This document shows positions 34,463 to 43,749 of a DNA stretch of 44,036 bases, one piece after another. Both the position numbers and the translations under genes were made by a program. The notes beneath the pieces were generated by a model, which worked only from the letters and a program-made list of their open reading frames with translations, was not told the DNA's origin and did not search any database. Origin of the DNA: Acidiferrobacteraceae bacterium (lineage in GTDB: Bacteria > Pseudomonadota > Gammaproteobacteria > HyVt-429); assembly GCA_011052015.1 (NCBI GenBank), contig DRJZ01000118.1:1-44036 (forward strand), written 5' to 3'. How positions within the stretch are numbered: position 1 is the stretch's first letter; each line of letters begins with the position of its first letter.

Positions 34463-35206
34463 TTAAGCCATGAACATCCCACCATTGACATGCACCACCG
34501 TGCCGGTCACATAGCGGGCGTCCTCAGAGGCCAGAAAGGCCACTGTATTGGCTACGTCCTCGGGTTGGCCCAACCTTCCCAGGGGGATCTGGCGCGTTAG
34601 GGTGGCGCGTTGTTCCTCGCTCAACCCTTTAGTCATGTCGGTCTCTATAAAGCCCGGCGCCACGGTATTTACGGTGATTTGGCGGCTGCCAACTTCTCTT
34701 GCCAGGGCTCGGCTAAAACCCGCCACACCGGCCTTGGCAGCAGCATAATTGCTCTGTCCGGCGTTGCCCATGGCCCCCACCACTGAGGTAATACTGATGA
34801 TTCTGCCTTGTCGGGCTTTGGTCATGCCCCGCAGGCAGGCCTTACTCAGGCGATATACGGACTTGAGATTGGTGTCCATGATGTCATCCCATTCGATCTC
34901 TTTCATGCGCATGAGCAGGTTATCACGGGTAATACCGGCGTTATTGATCAATATGGTGGGGGCGCCCAAGTGCTCGTTGATATCCTTGATCAGGTGATCG
35001 ATTGAGGCCTGATCGTTGACATTAAGCACACTTCCATGCCCATCAATCCCCTTATCTTTTAGGTAGTTAGAGATTGATTCTGCACCACTTTCTGATGTAG
35101 CCGTTCCCACTACAGTGGCATCTTGGCCGCCCAATTTGATAGCGATGGCGCGGCCAATGCCTCGGCTGGCCCCGGTAACCAAGACGATTTGATTTTCTAA
35201 TGACAT
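34463..35206 (-). CDS. fabG: 3-oxoacyl-ACP reductase
   Basis: 247-residue NADPH-dependent short-chain dehydrogenase that reduces 3-oxoacyl-ACP. TGASRGIGRAIA (near 12) binds the cofactor, NNAGITRD is near 88 and the catalytic SNYAAAKAG is near 150. Standard fab-cluster position. Confidence 0.97.
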   Translation of the reverse strand: MSLENQIVLVTGASRGIGRAIAIKLGGQDATVVGTATSESGAESISNYLKDKGIDGHGSVLNVNDQASIDHLIKDINEHLGAPTILINNAGITRDNLLMRMKEIEWDDIMDTNLKSVYRLSKACLRGMTKARQGRIISITSVVGAMGNAGQSNYAAAKAGVAGFSRALAREVGSRQITVNTVAPGFIETDMTKGLSEEQRATLTRQIPLGRLGQPEDVANTVAFLASEDARYVTGTVVHVNGGMFMA

Positions 35207-35232
35207 CTTTTGGGATCCCTTGTTAAATTATG

Positions 35233-36177
35233 TTAACCCGATTTGCCGGTACAGGTTGCCAATGCGGTGTTAAAGGTCTCCCCATCATAGACTGCCAGAG
35301 TCGCGATACTGCGGTCTATGCGCTTATTGAGCCCGGTGAGGACCTTTCCCGGCCCCGCCTCAATCATATGATCGACTCCTTGGGCGACCATCTTTTGGAC
35401 CGATTCCACCCAGCGCACCGGAGAGTGTAGTTGCCTGACCAGGGCCTGTTTTATGGCCTCAGGGCCGTTGGCCACCTCCACGTCCACATTATTGATTACG
35501 GGGGTCTGTAGGGCCTTGATATCCAGGTCCGCCAAGCGCACGGCTAAGCGGTCCGCTGCAGGCTGCATCAAGGCACAATGGGAGGGAACACTCACCGGCA
35601 ATACAATGGCCCGTTTCGCGCCCGCAGCCTTGGCCTTCTTAGCGGCTCGATCCACAGCTGATTGGGTGCCGGCGACGACAACTTGACCCGGGGAATTAAA
35701 ATTGACCGCCTCTAACACTTCGCCATTCGCCGCATCCTTGCAGACTTCACGTACCTGGTCATCATCCAACCCCAAGATGGCCGCCATACCCCCGGCACCC
35801 ACGGGTACGGCCTCTTGCATATATTTGGCCCGGGCCTCTACCAAAGACAAGCCATCGGCAAAATTTATAGCACCGCTGCAGACCAGTGCAGCGTATTCAC
35901 CCAGGCTATGGCCTGCCATAAAGCTTGCTGAAGGCCCACCCTGATTTTGCCACAGACGCCAAATAGCGACGCCTGCGGTTAGCATGACGGGCTGGGTATT
36001 TTGTGTTTGATTCAATTCATCGACCGGGCCATTCGTACACAAAGACCAAAGGTCCCGACCCAATACATCCGAAGCCTCAGCAAAACACACTTTGACTTGA
36101 GGGTAATGTTGGGCCAGTTCAGACAACATCCCCACGGACTGTGAACCTTGGCCTGGAAAGATAAATGCGAGTGACAT
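35233..36177 (-). CDS. fabD: Malonyl-CoA:ACP transacylase
   Basis: 314-residue enzyme that loads malonate on ACP. FPGQGSQSVGM near residue 7, nucleophile elbow GHSLGEYAALV near residue 90, and VSVPSHCALM (His) near residue 198. It is followed upstream by a 214-bp gap to fabH that holds repeat DNA, so the cluster is interrupted here. Confidence 0.96.
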   Translation of the reverse strand: MSLAFIFPGQGSQSVGMLSELAQHYPQVKVCFAEASDVLGRDLWSLCTNGPVDELNQTQNTQPVMLTAGVAIWRLWQNQGGPSASFMAGHSLGEYAALVCSGAINFADGLSLVEARAKYMQEAVPVGAGGMAAILGLDDDQVREVCKDAANGEVLEAVNFNSPGQVVVAGTQSAVDRAAKKAKAAGAKRAIVLPVSVPSHCALMQPAADRLAVRLADLDIKALQTPVINNVDVEVANGPEAIKQALVRQLHSPVRWVESVQKMVAQGVDHMIEAGPGKVLTGLNKRIDRSIATLAVYDGETFNTALATCTGKSG

Positions 36178-36215
36178 GAATGGAGTTTGCTTGTCTTTTA
36201 GTTAATTTGGGTCTT

Positions 36216-36383
36216 GGCCACAGAGGCATGGAGTTCACAGACCTCGGTGCCCCTTGAGGGGTAGAAAAAAGTCTGCATCAATATTCACACACGCGAAGCA
36301 AGTAAATAGTCCCAAAACCGTCATGATAACCAACGGCCATAATATACAAATTCATTCTCTGTGCTCTCAGTGCCTCTGTGGCG
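36216..36383. repeat. CACAGAGG-type inverted repeat, family C, between fabD and fabH
   Basis: GGCCACAGAGGCATGGAG (36216-36233) is inverted as CTCTCAGTGCCTCTGTGGC (36364-36382), about 130 bases apart. Inside lies the palindromic motif at 36240-36264 that is shared with 13780-13805. It splits the fab operon and may change fabD expression. Confidence 0.55.
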
Positions 36384-36423
36384 CCGGTTATCCACAAACA
36401 GGAAATTGGACGGATGATGAGCA

Positions 36424-37392
36424 TTAATATTTAAGTAATATCGAGCCCCAGGTAAACCCACCCCCGAAGGCCTCCATCAACACCGTATCGCCACGCTGGA
36501 TGCGGCCGTCCCGCACAGCCTCATCAAAGGCCAGGGGAATAGAGGCCGCCGAGGTATTGCCATGACGTTCTACGGTCACCACCACATGGTCCATGGACAT
36601 GCCAAGCTTCTTGGCCATAGCGCGGATAATGCGAATGTTGGCCTGATGAGGAACCAGCCAAGTCACATCAGATTTTTCGAGACCATTTTCCTTCAGTGTT
36701 TCGTCCACGATTTGACCCAAAGTGTTCACCGCGACCTTAAATACCTCGTTACCCTGCATGGTCATGAAGGCTGTTCCATCACGCATCTTTTCATATTCCG
36801 TGGATACACCACAAGGCACCTTCAACAACTCCTTGTACTGACCGTCAGCGTGCAAGTGTGTAGAAATAATTCCAGGTTTATCCGCCGCCTCGATGACTAC
36901 CGCGCCCGCGCCATCTCCAAATAGCACACAGGTCCCCCGATCGGTCCAGTCGGTTATCCTTGACAGGGTCTCTGCGCCCACGACTAAGGCACGGGTAGCG
37001 CTTTCAGTGCGTATAAATTTTTCCGCTATCCCCAGGGCATAGACGAACCCGGTGCAGACTGCTTGGACATCAAAGGCGGCGCAGCCTTGAATGCCTAAAC
37101 GATTTTGCAACAGGCATGCGGTGCTGGGAAATACCAAGTCCGGCGTGGTGGTGGCGACAATAATCAGGTCGATGTCGCTGGAGCTAAGGCCAGCGGCCTC
37201 AATGGCCCGGCGTGAGGCCTGCTCGGCCAAATCACAAGTGGTCTCACCGTCTGCGGCGATATGCCGTTCCTTAATACCGGTACGGCTGATAATCCACTCG
37301 TCACTGGTATCAACCAACTCTTCCAGTTCGGCATTGGTCATGGTGCGGCTGGGCAGATAGCCGCCGGTACCTGTAATTCGGGAATACTTCAT
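36424..37392 (-). CDS. fabH: 3-oxoacyl-ACP synthase III
   Basis: 322-residue enzyme that starts fatty acid synthesis from acetyl-CoA and malonyl-ACP. Triad: [12 protein letters not shown] (Cys near 112), VPHQANIRI (His near 248) and [12 protein letters not shown] (Asn near 278). The ATG at 37392 overlaps the plsX stop (ATGA) and gives the typical start [14 protein letters not shown]; 33 in-frame upstream codons lie inside plsX and are not counted. Confidence 0.96.
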   Translation of the reverse strand: MKYSRITGTGGYLPSRTMTNAELEELVDTSDEWIISRTGIKERHIAADGETTCDLAEQASRRAIEAAGLSSSDIDLIIVATTTPDLVFPSTACLLQNRLGIQGCAAFDVQAVCTGFVYALGIAEKFIRTESATRALVVGAETLSRITDWTDRGTCVLFGDGAGAVVIEAADKPGIISTHLHADGQYKELLKVPCGVSTEYEKMRDGTAFMTMQGNEVFKVAVNTLGQIVDETLKENGLEKSDVTWLVPHQANIRIIRAMAKKLGMSMDHVVVTVERHGNTSAASIPLAFDEAVRDGRIQRGDTVLMEAFGGGFTWGSILLKY

Positions 37393-38411
37393 TTGCTCGT
37401 GTGTTTGCCGAGCAATTTTTTCAGTTCGCGTTCTATGTGCAGTGGCACATCGTTCTCGATTTCGGTCACCGCAGCATCGATTGCAGAACACATAGACATG
37501 ACGTCGGCCCCACCATGGCTCTTGATGACCGTGCCGCGCAGACCCACCAAGGTGGCGCCGTTGTATCGGCGCGGGTCTAAGCGCCTGTGAAAGGCCTTCA
37601 TCACTGGCAGGGCGATGACTGCGACTATCTTGGTGAAGATATTTTTTTTAAAAGCCATCTTTAAATGATGGATCATCATTTGGGCTAACCCTTCGCTTGT
37701 TTTAAGTGCCACGTTACCGACAAAACCATCACAGACTACTACGTCGATATCACTGGTGTAGATCTCATTGCCTTCCACAAATCCCTGATAATTAATGCCA
37801 CTGTTGCGTAGTAACTCGGCAGCTTCTTTAATAACCGTGTTACCCTTAATATCTTCCACGCCGATATTCAGCAGGGCGATGGTCGGGTTAGGCTTTTGTT
37901 CTACAAATTTCACCAACATGGCACCCATGACGCCAAATTGGCGTAGCAACTCGGCACTGCAGTCCACGTTGGCGCCCAGATCCAGTACATGCACATGACC
38001 TTTGATGGTGGGCAATGTAGTAATAATGGCAGGCCGGTCAATGCCCGGCAGGGTTTTTAACACAAACCGGGCGGTGGCCATGAGCGCCCCGGTATTTCCA
38101 GCGCTGACACAAGCGTGGGCAGCACCCTGCTTAACCAGATTGATGGCTACACGCATGGAAGAATCCTTTTTTCCACGCAGGGCCTTGGCGGGTTCTTCGT
38201 CCATCGCCACTACCTGAGACGCTGGATGTATCTGGAACCGATCGCCTGCCGAATTTTTGTGATTAGCGAGTTCGGATTGGAGTACATCTTCCAAGCCGAC
38301 AACCAACAATTTTAAATTGGGGTATCGATCCAGGGATCTAAGCGCAGCAGGGATGGTGACCTTAGGGCCATAATCGCCGCCCATGCCATCCAAAGCAACG
38401 GTGATGGACAT
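37389..38411 (-). CDS. plsX: Phosphate acyltransferase PlsX
   Basis: 340-residue peripheral membrane enzyme that converts acyl-ACP to acyl-phosphate for phospholipid synthesis. [17 protein letters not shown] at the N-terminus, [13 protein letters not shown] near residue 78 and [10 protein letters not shown] near residue 103. It is coupled to fabH by a four-base overlap, and rpmF lies 34 bp upstream. Confidence 0.96.
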   Translation of the reverse strand: MSITVALDGMGGDYGPKVTIPAALRSLDRYPNLKLLVVGLEDVLQSELANHKNSAGDRFQIHPASQVVAMDEEPAKALRGKKDSSMRVAINLVKQGAAHACVSAGNTGALMATARFVLKTLPGIDRPAIITTLPTIKGHVHVLDLGANVDCSAELLRQFGVMGAMLVKFVEQKPNPTIALLNIGVEDIKGNTVIKEAAELLRNSGINYQGFVEGNEIYTSDIDVVVCDGFVGNVALKTSEGLAQMMIHHLKMAFKKNIFTKIVAVIALPVMKAFHRRLDPRRYNGATLVGLRGTVIKSHGGADVMSMCSAIDAAVTEIENDVPLHIERELKKLLGKHTSK

Positions 38412-38445
38412 TGGTCAAGTTCCGTAGGTCTAAACGCCAAGGTGC

Positions 38446-38625
38446 TTAGTCGGATTTCACTTCCACTACCTTGTGGCCACGATAGTAACCATCGGCCGAA
38501 ATATGGTGACGACGGTGGAGCTCACCGGTGTTGGTCTCTACAGACAAGGTGGGGCCACTGAGGGCGTCATGCGCCCTGCGCATACCGCGTTTTGAAGGGG
38601 TCTTGCGACTCTTTTGAACTGCCAT
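38446..38625 (-). CDS. rpmF: 50S ribosomal protein L32
   Basis: 59 residues, [20 protein letters not shown] at the N-terminus and [20 protein letters not shown] near the C-terminus, the typical L32 sequence. The metal-binding cysteines of zinc-type L32 are absent. GAGG ribosome site before the ATG. In E. coli and relatives yceD precedes rpmF; here only 199 bp lie between rpmF and the next gene, so yceD is missing from this place. Confidence 0.96.
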   Translation of the reverse strand: MAVQKSRKTPSKRGMRRAHDALSGPTLSVETNTGELHRRHHISADGYYRGHKVVEVKSD

Positions 38626-38724
38626 ATTATATCCTCTGTGCAGTAGTGCGCTGCAACGCGATGATGTTGTCGATCACCGCCTATAGGGGGTTCTTTACGG
38701 GACCCTGAAACGTAAGGCCGCAGA

Positions 38725-38753
38725 ATCATATAGTTATGTCATGCCCGTGTCAA
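38725..38753 (-). promoter_or_regulatory. Sigma70 promoter of the rpmF-plsX-fab operon
   Basis: On the minus strand TTGACA (38748-38753) and TATGAT (38725-38730) are exactly 17 bases apart, 100 bases before the rpmF ATG. A near-perfect consensus for a highly expressed operon. Confidence 0.75.
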
Positions 38754-38824
38754 AATCCCTCATGGGGGGGGCAACATCCAGGCCGCGCACGCCCGGCATG
38801 CCGCCCTTTTATCAAGGCCGGGAA

Positions 38825-40840
38825 TTAGCCATTCGCCGTGTAGCGCTGCTGGCCTTTCAGCCAAACCTCAAAATCGGCGGCGGGAATCGGCGGGCTGATA
38901 TAATACCCTTGCGCCATATCACACCCAAGCCTGCGCAAAATATCCAGAGTCTTAGCATCCTCTACACCTTCGGCAACCACGGTCAAACCAAGATTACGCG
39001 CCAGATCAATGGTTGTGCGAACGATGGCGGCATGTTTTTTGTTGGTCCTCATATCCATCACGAAAGACCTGTCAATCTTGATTTCGGAGACCGGCAAATC
39101 CCTCAACTGGGCCAGGGAAGAATAGCCGGTACCGAAATCGTCAATGGAAATCTGGACACCCATCTCGTCAATACGGTTGAGGACCCTTAACGCCCGCGAA
39201 GGATCGGAAAAAATGGCGCTCTCGGTAAGTTCCAATTGCAAAAAGGAAGGCTCCATATCGTGTGTGCTGAGTATATTGGCGATCGTTTCAGGGAGTTGAG
39301 GGTCTTGCAGGTTACGTGGTGATAGGTTAACGGCAATTTTCATGGTTTGCCCTGTTTGACACCACTTAAAACAATGGCTTATCGCCTCGTCGAGTACCGC
39401 CACAGTCAATGATTCGATCAAACCGGTTTTCTCTGCAGTGGCAATAAAGTCATCGGGTGGAATCAGGCCCTTCTCTGGGTGCTGCCAGCGTACCAGCGCC
39501 TCGGCAGCGCGGGTATCACCCTTCAAATCCAGCTTGGGCTGGTAATAGACAGTCAACTGGTTACCTTCAATGGCCTGACGCAGTTCTCCGGCCAGGGTAA
39601 AGTGGGTGAGGCTATGGCGGTCCTGGCCAGGTTCGTAGACGGTATAACCACCGCCGCTACGCTTGGCCACATACATGGCCACATCCGCTTTGCGTAAAAG
39701 ATCTTCACCATCCCTTCCGTGCTCGGGAAGCAATGCAACACCCAGGCTGGTTCCGACCACCAGCGGCTGCCCTTCCACCACGTAAGGTTGCTGTAATCCC
39801 CGCAACATCTTCTCCACGATGGGCTGGATAGGTTCGGTGGATGTGAGTGGCAACACCAATGCAAACTCATCGCCTCCCAAGCGGGCAACGGTGTCGGACT
39901 CCCGCACCATTTCCAGCAGGCGTGATGCCACCTGCTGCAATACCAAGTCACCGGCCTGATGGCCCAGGGTGTCGTTAATATCCTTGAAACCGTCCAGATC
40001 CATCAGTAGCAAGGCGGCACAAGGTGCGTTGCTCCGTTGACTATTCAAGATGGCCCGCTCAAGACGATCATGGAGTAGTGCACGGTTCGGCAGTCCGGTC
40101 AGCGCATCGTGCAGGGCCTGGTACTCCAGGTTCAAGGCTTGTTCAACCAGGTTCTTGCGCATGTAATCAAGATCTTCAGCGAGATTTTTCACCTCCGTGA
40201 ACTTGGTGTCGACATTGAGCTGTTCATTGAAATGCCCGGCCGCAATACTACGAGAGACGGTACGTAAGCGCAGTAATGGTTCGGTGAGTTTCCGGCCCAA
40301 AAAAAAGACCAAGGCAAAAACGGACAAGAGGTAGCTCAGGGTGACATATATCCCACGGAGATAGGCAAGATCGATCTGCTCATGGGTGGCGGCCTCATCA
40401 TAACCAAGCCTGACAATCAGGTTGGGATCGACACCTTCACCACTTGGTAATGGAAGGGTAATATAATAGATGCCGTCACCGTGTTGGCCGAAGAAAAAAT
40501 CTTCCTTAAAGGGGGGTAGTCCGTCTTGTCCCGCAGTAATAATGATTTCCCGCTTGTTCTGATTACGCACCTCGGCAAGAATCAAGCGGCCAGTCAACAA
40601 GGATTCCTCGATTAGCTTTTCCAGTCCACCCGTTCGAAGCACGTAGGTAGCCATACTGGAAAACTGATGGGCGTCGGAACGCACATGGTTGACAAAATGT
40701 GTCTCATAACCCTGCCTGACGATGAAGTACATGCCGCCAAACAACAGCGGTATCAACACCAAATGGATCAGCAATAGCCCGAGCATCAGACGCCCGGTCA
40801 GACTGCGGTTAAATAGCCCTAGTTTACGGGTCCAGCCCAT
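38825..40840 (-). CDS. Membrane GGDEF-EAL c-di-GMP enzyme
   Basis: 671 residues. Membrane helix 1 (near 17-38), a periplasmic sensor domain of about 125 residues, helix 2 (near 163-183), a HAMP-like linker (185-240), then GGDEF (near 245-405) with an intact RLGGDEFALVL motif and EAL (about 415-665) with intact EALVRW. DDFGTGYSSL, Asp/Glu ligands and ISPP support an active EAL. Both activities could be real, so net synthesis or breakdown of c-di-GMP cannot be told. It overlaps the preceding periplasmic-protein gene by 22 bases, suggesting that protein or its ligand is what the sensor reads. Confidence 0.9.
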   Translation of the reverse strand: MGWTRKLGLFNRSLTGRLMLGLLLIHLVLIPLLFGGMYFIVRQGYETHFVNHVRSDAHQFSSMATYVLRTGGLEKLIEESLLTGRLILAEVRNQNKREIIITAGQDGLPPFKEDFFFGQHGDGIYYITLPLPSGEGVDPNLIVRLGYDEAATHEQIDLAYLRGIYVTLSYLLSVFALVFFLGRKLTEPLLRLRTVSRSIAAGHFNEQLNVDTKFTEVKNLAEDLDYMRKNLVEQALNLEYQALHDALTGLPNRALLHDRLERAILNSQRSNAPCAALLLMDLDGFKDINDTLGHQAGDLVLQQVASRLLEMVRESDTVARLGGDEFALVLPLTSTEPIQPIVEKMLRGLQQPYVVEGQPLVVGTSLGVALLPEHGRDGEDLLRKADVAMYVAKRSGGGYTVYEPGQDRHSLTHFTLAGELRQAIEGNQLTVYYQPKLDLKGDTRAAEALVRWQHPEKGLIPPDDFIATAEKTGLIESLTVAVLDEAISHCFKWCQTGQTMKIAVNLSPRNLQDPQLPETIANILSTHDMEPSFLQLELTESAIFSDPSRALRVLNRIDEMGVQISIDDFGTGYSSLAQLRDLPVSEIKIDRSFVMDMRTNKKHAAIVRTTIDLARNLGLTVVAEGVEDAKTLDILRRLGCDMAQGYYISPPIPAADFEVWLKGQQRYTANG

Positions 40841-41301
40841 AATTCCTGTACAACCTTGGTTCCGGGTACGGCCTCTAAGGTCCTAGCCCACATGTAAGTG
40901 ATCGTGCCGGGGTGTTGTTTCAGGTCTTTGGCCAACAAGAGCAAGCTCGAATATCTGGCCGGTCGCCTGCCCCCCCATTTGAGTACGCGATTGGTCAACT
41001 GGTGCTCATATTTGCGTGCGGACATGAAGATGATTTTCTGCAGGAATACCTCATATAACAGGGGGTCGGTTACGTTGCGAACGGGTATGATGTCGTATCC
41101 TCCTTTTCTGATTGCCACGCCGAGATAGGCCTTGCGTATTTCGGCCTGGGTGAGTGGCGGCATGTTAGCTTCAGCCGTTGCCACCAGCACCAATCTCCGC
41201 CATTCGGACGTTGCGGAATATACGCTACTGCAAAGCACAAATAGCAAACAAAGGCTTGCCAGGATCTGTTGCAGCGGCCTCACTGGTAGACCATACTCCA
41301 C
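40819..41301 (-). CDS. Small periplasmic phosphate-binding-protein-like protein
   Basis: 160 residues with a signal peptide (hydrophobic stretch near 13-28, cut after VYS-A near residue 29). The mature part resembles the small substrate-binding-like domains related to PstS: LTQAEIRKAYLGV, IIPVRN and HPGTITYMW. It is much shorter than a full transporter-binding protein, and no ABC permease is adjacent. It overlaps the neighbouring genes on both sides by 22 bases each, so the three are made together. Confidence 0.75.
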   Translation of the reverse strand: MEYGLPVRPLQQILASLCLLFVLCSSVYSATSEWRRLVLVATAEANMPPLTQAEIRKAYLGVAIRKGGYDIIPVRNVTDPLLYEVFLQKIIFMSARKYEHQLTNRVLKWGGRRPARYSSLLLLAKDLKQHPGTITYMWARTLEAVPGTKVVQELWAGPVN

Positions 41302-42443
41302 TGCAAGCTTAGCATTTGGTACCTGTCCCCGCTGGCCCCGGGGTGGATATTGGCAAGCTCAAGCTTGAGGGCCTGATGCAAAGAGAAATCGTAACGCAGC
41401 CCCATCAGTGACTTTTTTTCAACAAAGCGCGAAAAGTAATTCAGATAGGGGTCATCATGAGCCCCACTGCTGCCCTCCAGGCGGCCGTATAAGGCCCACT
41501 CCCCGGCCCACTGCCGTTCCACCTGCAGGTATCCGTTGCTGAATAAGGCAGTGACTGATGCCGCCTTATGGTTCAGCGTATTTCTGACGCGGAAAACGGC
41601 GCCGATAAAACGTGTACCCCCACTCTGCCAGTTAAAAAATGCGCCACTGACCCTCTGTTCGACTGCGTCGAATCCCAGGTCAGCAGCAGGGATGCGGTTA
41701 CGGCCCGCGAATAGTCCGACTTCGTTGGGGCCATAGGCGTTTGGATGATAGGAGACGCGTACTGCGCCAGCAAACCCGTGTTGGCTTTTGAAGGGGCGAA
41801 ACAGGGGGTCCGGCGCCAGCCCTTCGGCATTTAATTCTGTTCCCGACCCTATGGCGACACTGTAACGTAGTCCGGCCTCACCCAGGGCCTGCTGACCTTC
41901 CAGCAGCAAACCGATGAGGTGGGTTGGTAGTGGACCGCCCTTGTGGTCGAATGCCGCGATCCCCGGACGGCTGATGGAGGTCTGCAGATAGTCGCCGTGG
42001 TGGTATTGGTTTTGCCAGTACCCCAGTGGGCTGTGAAAACGGCCCAGCCACAGGGTGGTCTCGGGCCGGATCAGCCAGCCGAACTGTAACCGTTCCACCT
42101 CCAGGCTCTCTTCATTTGCAGCGGCCTCAGCCAATAACCGCAATTGTCCGTAATCGGCGGTGTAAAAGAGGGACAAGGCGGTGTCAACGGTATTGCTGTC
42201 CAGCGCAGAGCCGGGGCTAAGACCCATCCGATGGGTGATGCCAACCTGTGGAAACAGCATGAATTCATCCCCGGCATCAGCATATACTGCCGGGGCTGTG
42301 GCGAGCAGACACATGATAAGCACGACAGGCTTGCAACCTGACCAATATCGCCTAAGCCAACCTGATTTGCGCCACATGCGAGCTTGTTCAGAAACCGACA
42401 ACTGGAGAACCTCTAAATCATTTGCTGCGATGCCATCGGGCAT
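41280..42443 (-). CDS. Outer-membrane beta-barrel protein (porin-like)
   Basis: 387 residues in the longest reading. A signal peptide ends ATAPAVYA-D near residue 56 of that reading; an ATG at 42377 (MWRKSGWLRRY) gives a more normal signal peptide and is the likelier start. The mature part alternates polar and hydrophobic residues throughout and ends in an aromatic-rich strand (LSLQWSMVYQ), as outer-membrane barrels do. I recognise no specific porin family. The operon with the periplasmic binding-like protein and c-di-GMP enzyme suggests a surface sensing or uptake role. Confidence 0.75.
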   Translation of the reverse strand: MPDGIAANDLEVLQLSVSEQARMWRKSGWLRRYWSGCKPVVLIMCLLATAPAVYADAGDEFMLFPQVGITHRMGLSPGSALDSNTVDTALSLFYTADYGQLRLLAEAAANEESLEVERLQFGWLIRPETTLWLGRFHSPLGYWQNQYHHGDYLQTSISRPGIAAFDHKGGPLPTHLIGLLLEGQQALGEAGLRYSVAIGSGTELNAEGLAPDPLFRPFKSQHGFAGAVRVSYHPNAYGPNEVGLFAGRNRIPAADLGFDAVEQRVSGAFFNWQSGGTRFIGAVFRVRNTLNHKAASVTALFSNGYLQVERQWAGEWALYGRLEGSSGAHDDPYLNYFSRFVEKKSLMGLRYDFSLHQALKLELANIHPGASGDRYQMLSLQWSMVYQ

Positions 42444-42959
42444 CCCCCCATTCTTTGCTAACCCTGCGGAAATTTAAAGTATAGGACAAATTTTTCTATT
42501 CTGATTTTAGACTAAGCCAGGACCGCCCGCCCTCACATACCTCTTCCGGCTTCAGGACTACCAGCGCATGAAGGGTATGGCGGTGTCTTCTCCAGAGTTC
42601 AATACCTGGCCTCGCCAAGTTGGATCTCAAAAAACTTGGGGATGTGCACATAACCGATGAAGGCCACATGGTTTCTGATTCATCCATGCAGAAAAGTATC
42701 TGGGCAGGAAAGTATCTGGCTGTCAGCACTTAGACGCACACTGGAGGTGCTAATGACACGGTAGGTAGGGCGCCGATAGCGTCCCAGCGCGATACACATT
42801 ATACGTGCGCTTATCGCGGCAAGATGCCGCTCCTGATACGAACACGCAAGGGGCACGAGGTCCCTTCCTTAGTCTTAAATTATCCCTCACCCCAGTCCTT
42901 TTATGCCTTAGGTGCCCCCCGAAGGCAGAGGGCACTAAAAACAAGAAGTGCCCTAGTGC
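42444..42959. other. 516-bp intergenic region, no gene seen
   Basis: It holds the leader of the barrel operon, with a TATACT -10-like box on the minus strand at 42479-42484 but no good -35, a perfect hairpin GCGGCA-AGA-TGCCGC (42816-42830), a partial copy of the CCCTCACCCC repeat core (about 42885) and a hairpin at 42930-42953. Open frames here show no protein-like features. Confidence 0.5.
42930..42953 (-). terminator. Hairpin past the His-rich gene
   Basis: Stem GGGCACT / AGTGCCC with a ten-base loop, seven bases beyond the stop codon of the His-rich gene. No strong U-run follows, so termination is only likely. Confidence 0.4.
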
Positions 42960-43277
42960 TTATGCATCATGATGAGTACCCACATACCATGTGTAGTAAT
43001 TGTTGTGGTGATCAAAATGGAAACGCCTGGTCTCTACTGTATATCCATCATGATCTTTAGCGACACATCGTGTCCCGCCATGATGATTGACGGTGAGATT
43101 GTAGTGGTGGTTGGGGTGAATACTTCCCGTATGCCCGTGATGGCCGTCATGTCCGCACAACACGCGGATGCTAGTACCCGTCTCATTGTGGATCTCAAGA
43201 TGTCCCGCCCAGGCCATGGGAACAATCAGCATTCCAGCCAAAACCCCCAATCCATAACGTTTCATTGTATTTTGCAT
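42960..43277 (-). CDS. Small exported histidine-rich protein
   Basis: 105 residues, no family recognised. Signal peptide MQNTMKRYGLGVLAGM...PMAWA with cleavage near residue 24. The mature part of about 81 residues has 17 histidines, many in HH pairs, and two cysteines (VLCGH and TRCVA) that could form a disulfide. It looks like a small beta-rich domain (LEIHNETGTSIRVLCG, HHYNLTVNHHGG, RRFHFDHHNNYYTWYVG). Metal binding is a reasonable inference. ATG at 43277 was chosen because AAAGGAGGAAGC stands right before it. Confidence 0.75.
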   Translation of the reverse strand: MQNTMKRYGLGVLAGMLIVPMAWAGHLEIHNETGTSIRVLCGHDGHHGHTGSIHPNHHYNLTVNHHGGTRCVAKDHDGYTVETRRFHFDHHNNYYTWYVGTHHDA

Positions 43278-43575
43278 GCTTCCTCCTTTTGTAAATCGAA
43301 AATCTTTGCTAAGTTGTGTAAGCGACATATATGGACCCCGCATCCTCACAGGCCATTATGCCATCTTGTCTGTTGATTTCAGTGTCTTGCGTTCGAAGTT
43401 GGCTCCATGCTTGCATACACCACAGGCTTACTCTAATCTTTAGAACTAGCAGCCAACGCCCGATTATTATCACCGATTTATCTGAATATCGTCAACTGGT
43501 TTGCCGTAATAATCGCAGCTGCAAATTTACAGCGCGGCGATCGCTAAACACCTATTCAAACTGGAGGTTAAAACT

Positions 43576-43749
43576 ATGGAAACTAGATCTTTGGGTCGTT
43601 ACACCAAGTCTTTTATATTGTTGATAACATTAAGTGTTCTACTCATTTCAGGGTGCCGACACTACGGGGATGTTCACCACGGTGGCGGTGGCGGTGGTGG
43701 TGGTGGTGGACATCATGGCGCAACCCACGTCGGTGATGTCCACCACTAA
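43576..43749 (+). CDS. Small Gly/His-rich lipoprotein
   Basis: 57 residues. A signal peptide with lipobox LLISGC (Cys27) predicts an N-terminally lipidated protein. The mature 31 residues are CRHYGDVHH, ten glycines in a row, then HHGATHVGDVHH. The GDVHH motif on both sides of the glycine linker forms a mirrored pair. Strong GGAGG ribosome site at 43563. It is divergent from the His-rich gene with a 298-bp gap, and the two probably belong to the same metal-related patch. Only + strand gene right of the dif-like site apart from the aminotransferase. Confidence 0.7.
   Translation: METRSLGRYTKSFILLITLSVLLISGCRHYGDVHHGGGGGGGGGGHHGATHVGDVHH

Noticed and set aside
38538-38729. Minus-strand frame of 63 codons overlapping rpmF, considered as a remnant of yceD
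   Set aside because: Not similar to YceD in composition or length, contains the rpmF promoter -10 region and overlaps rpmF in another phase.
42496-42729. Minus-strand frame of 77 codons in the gap before the barrel operon
   Set aside because: No ribosome site, no recognisable domain; could be decayed DNA but I cannot support it.
43331-43624. + strand frame of 97 codons ahead of the lipoprotein gene
   Set aside because: Overlaps the lipoprotein start in another phase and lacks a ribosome site.
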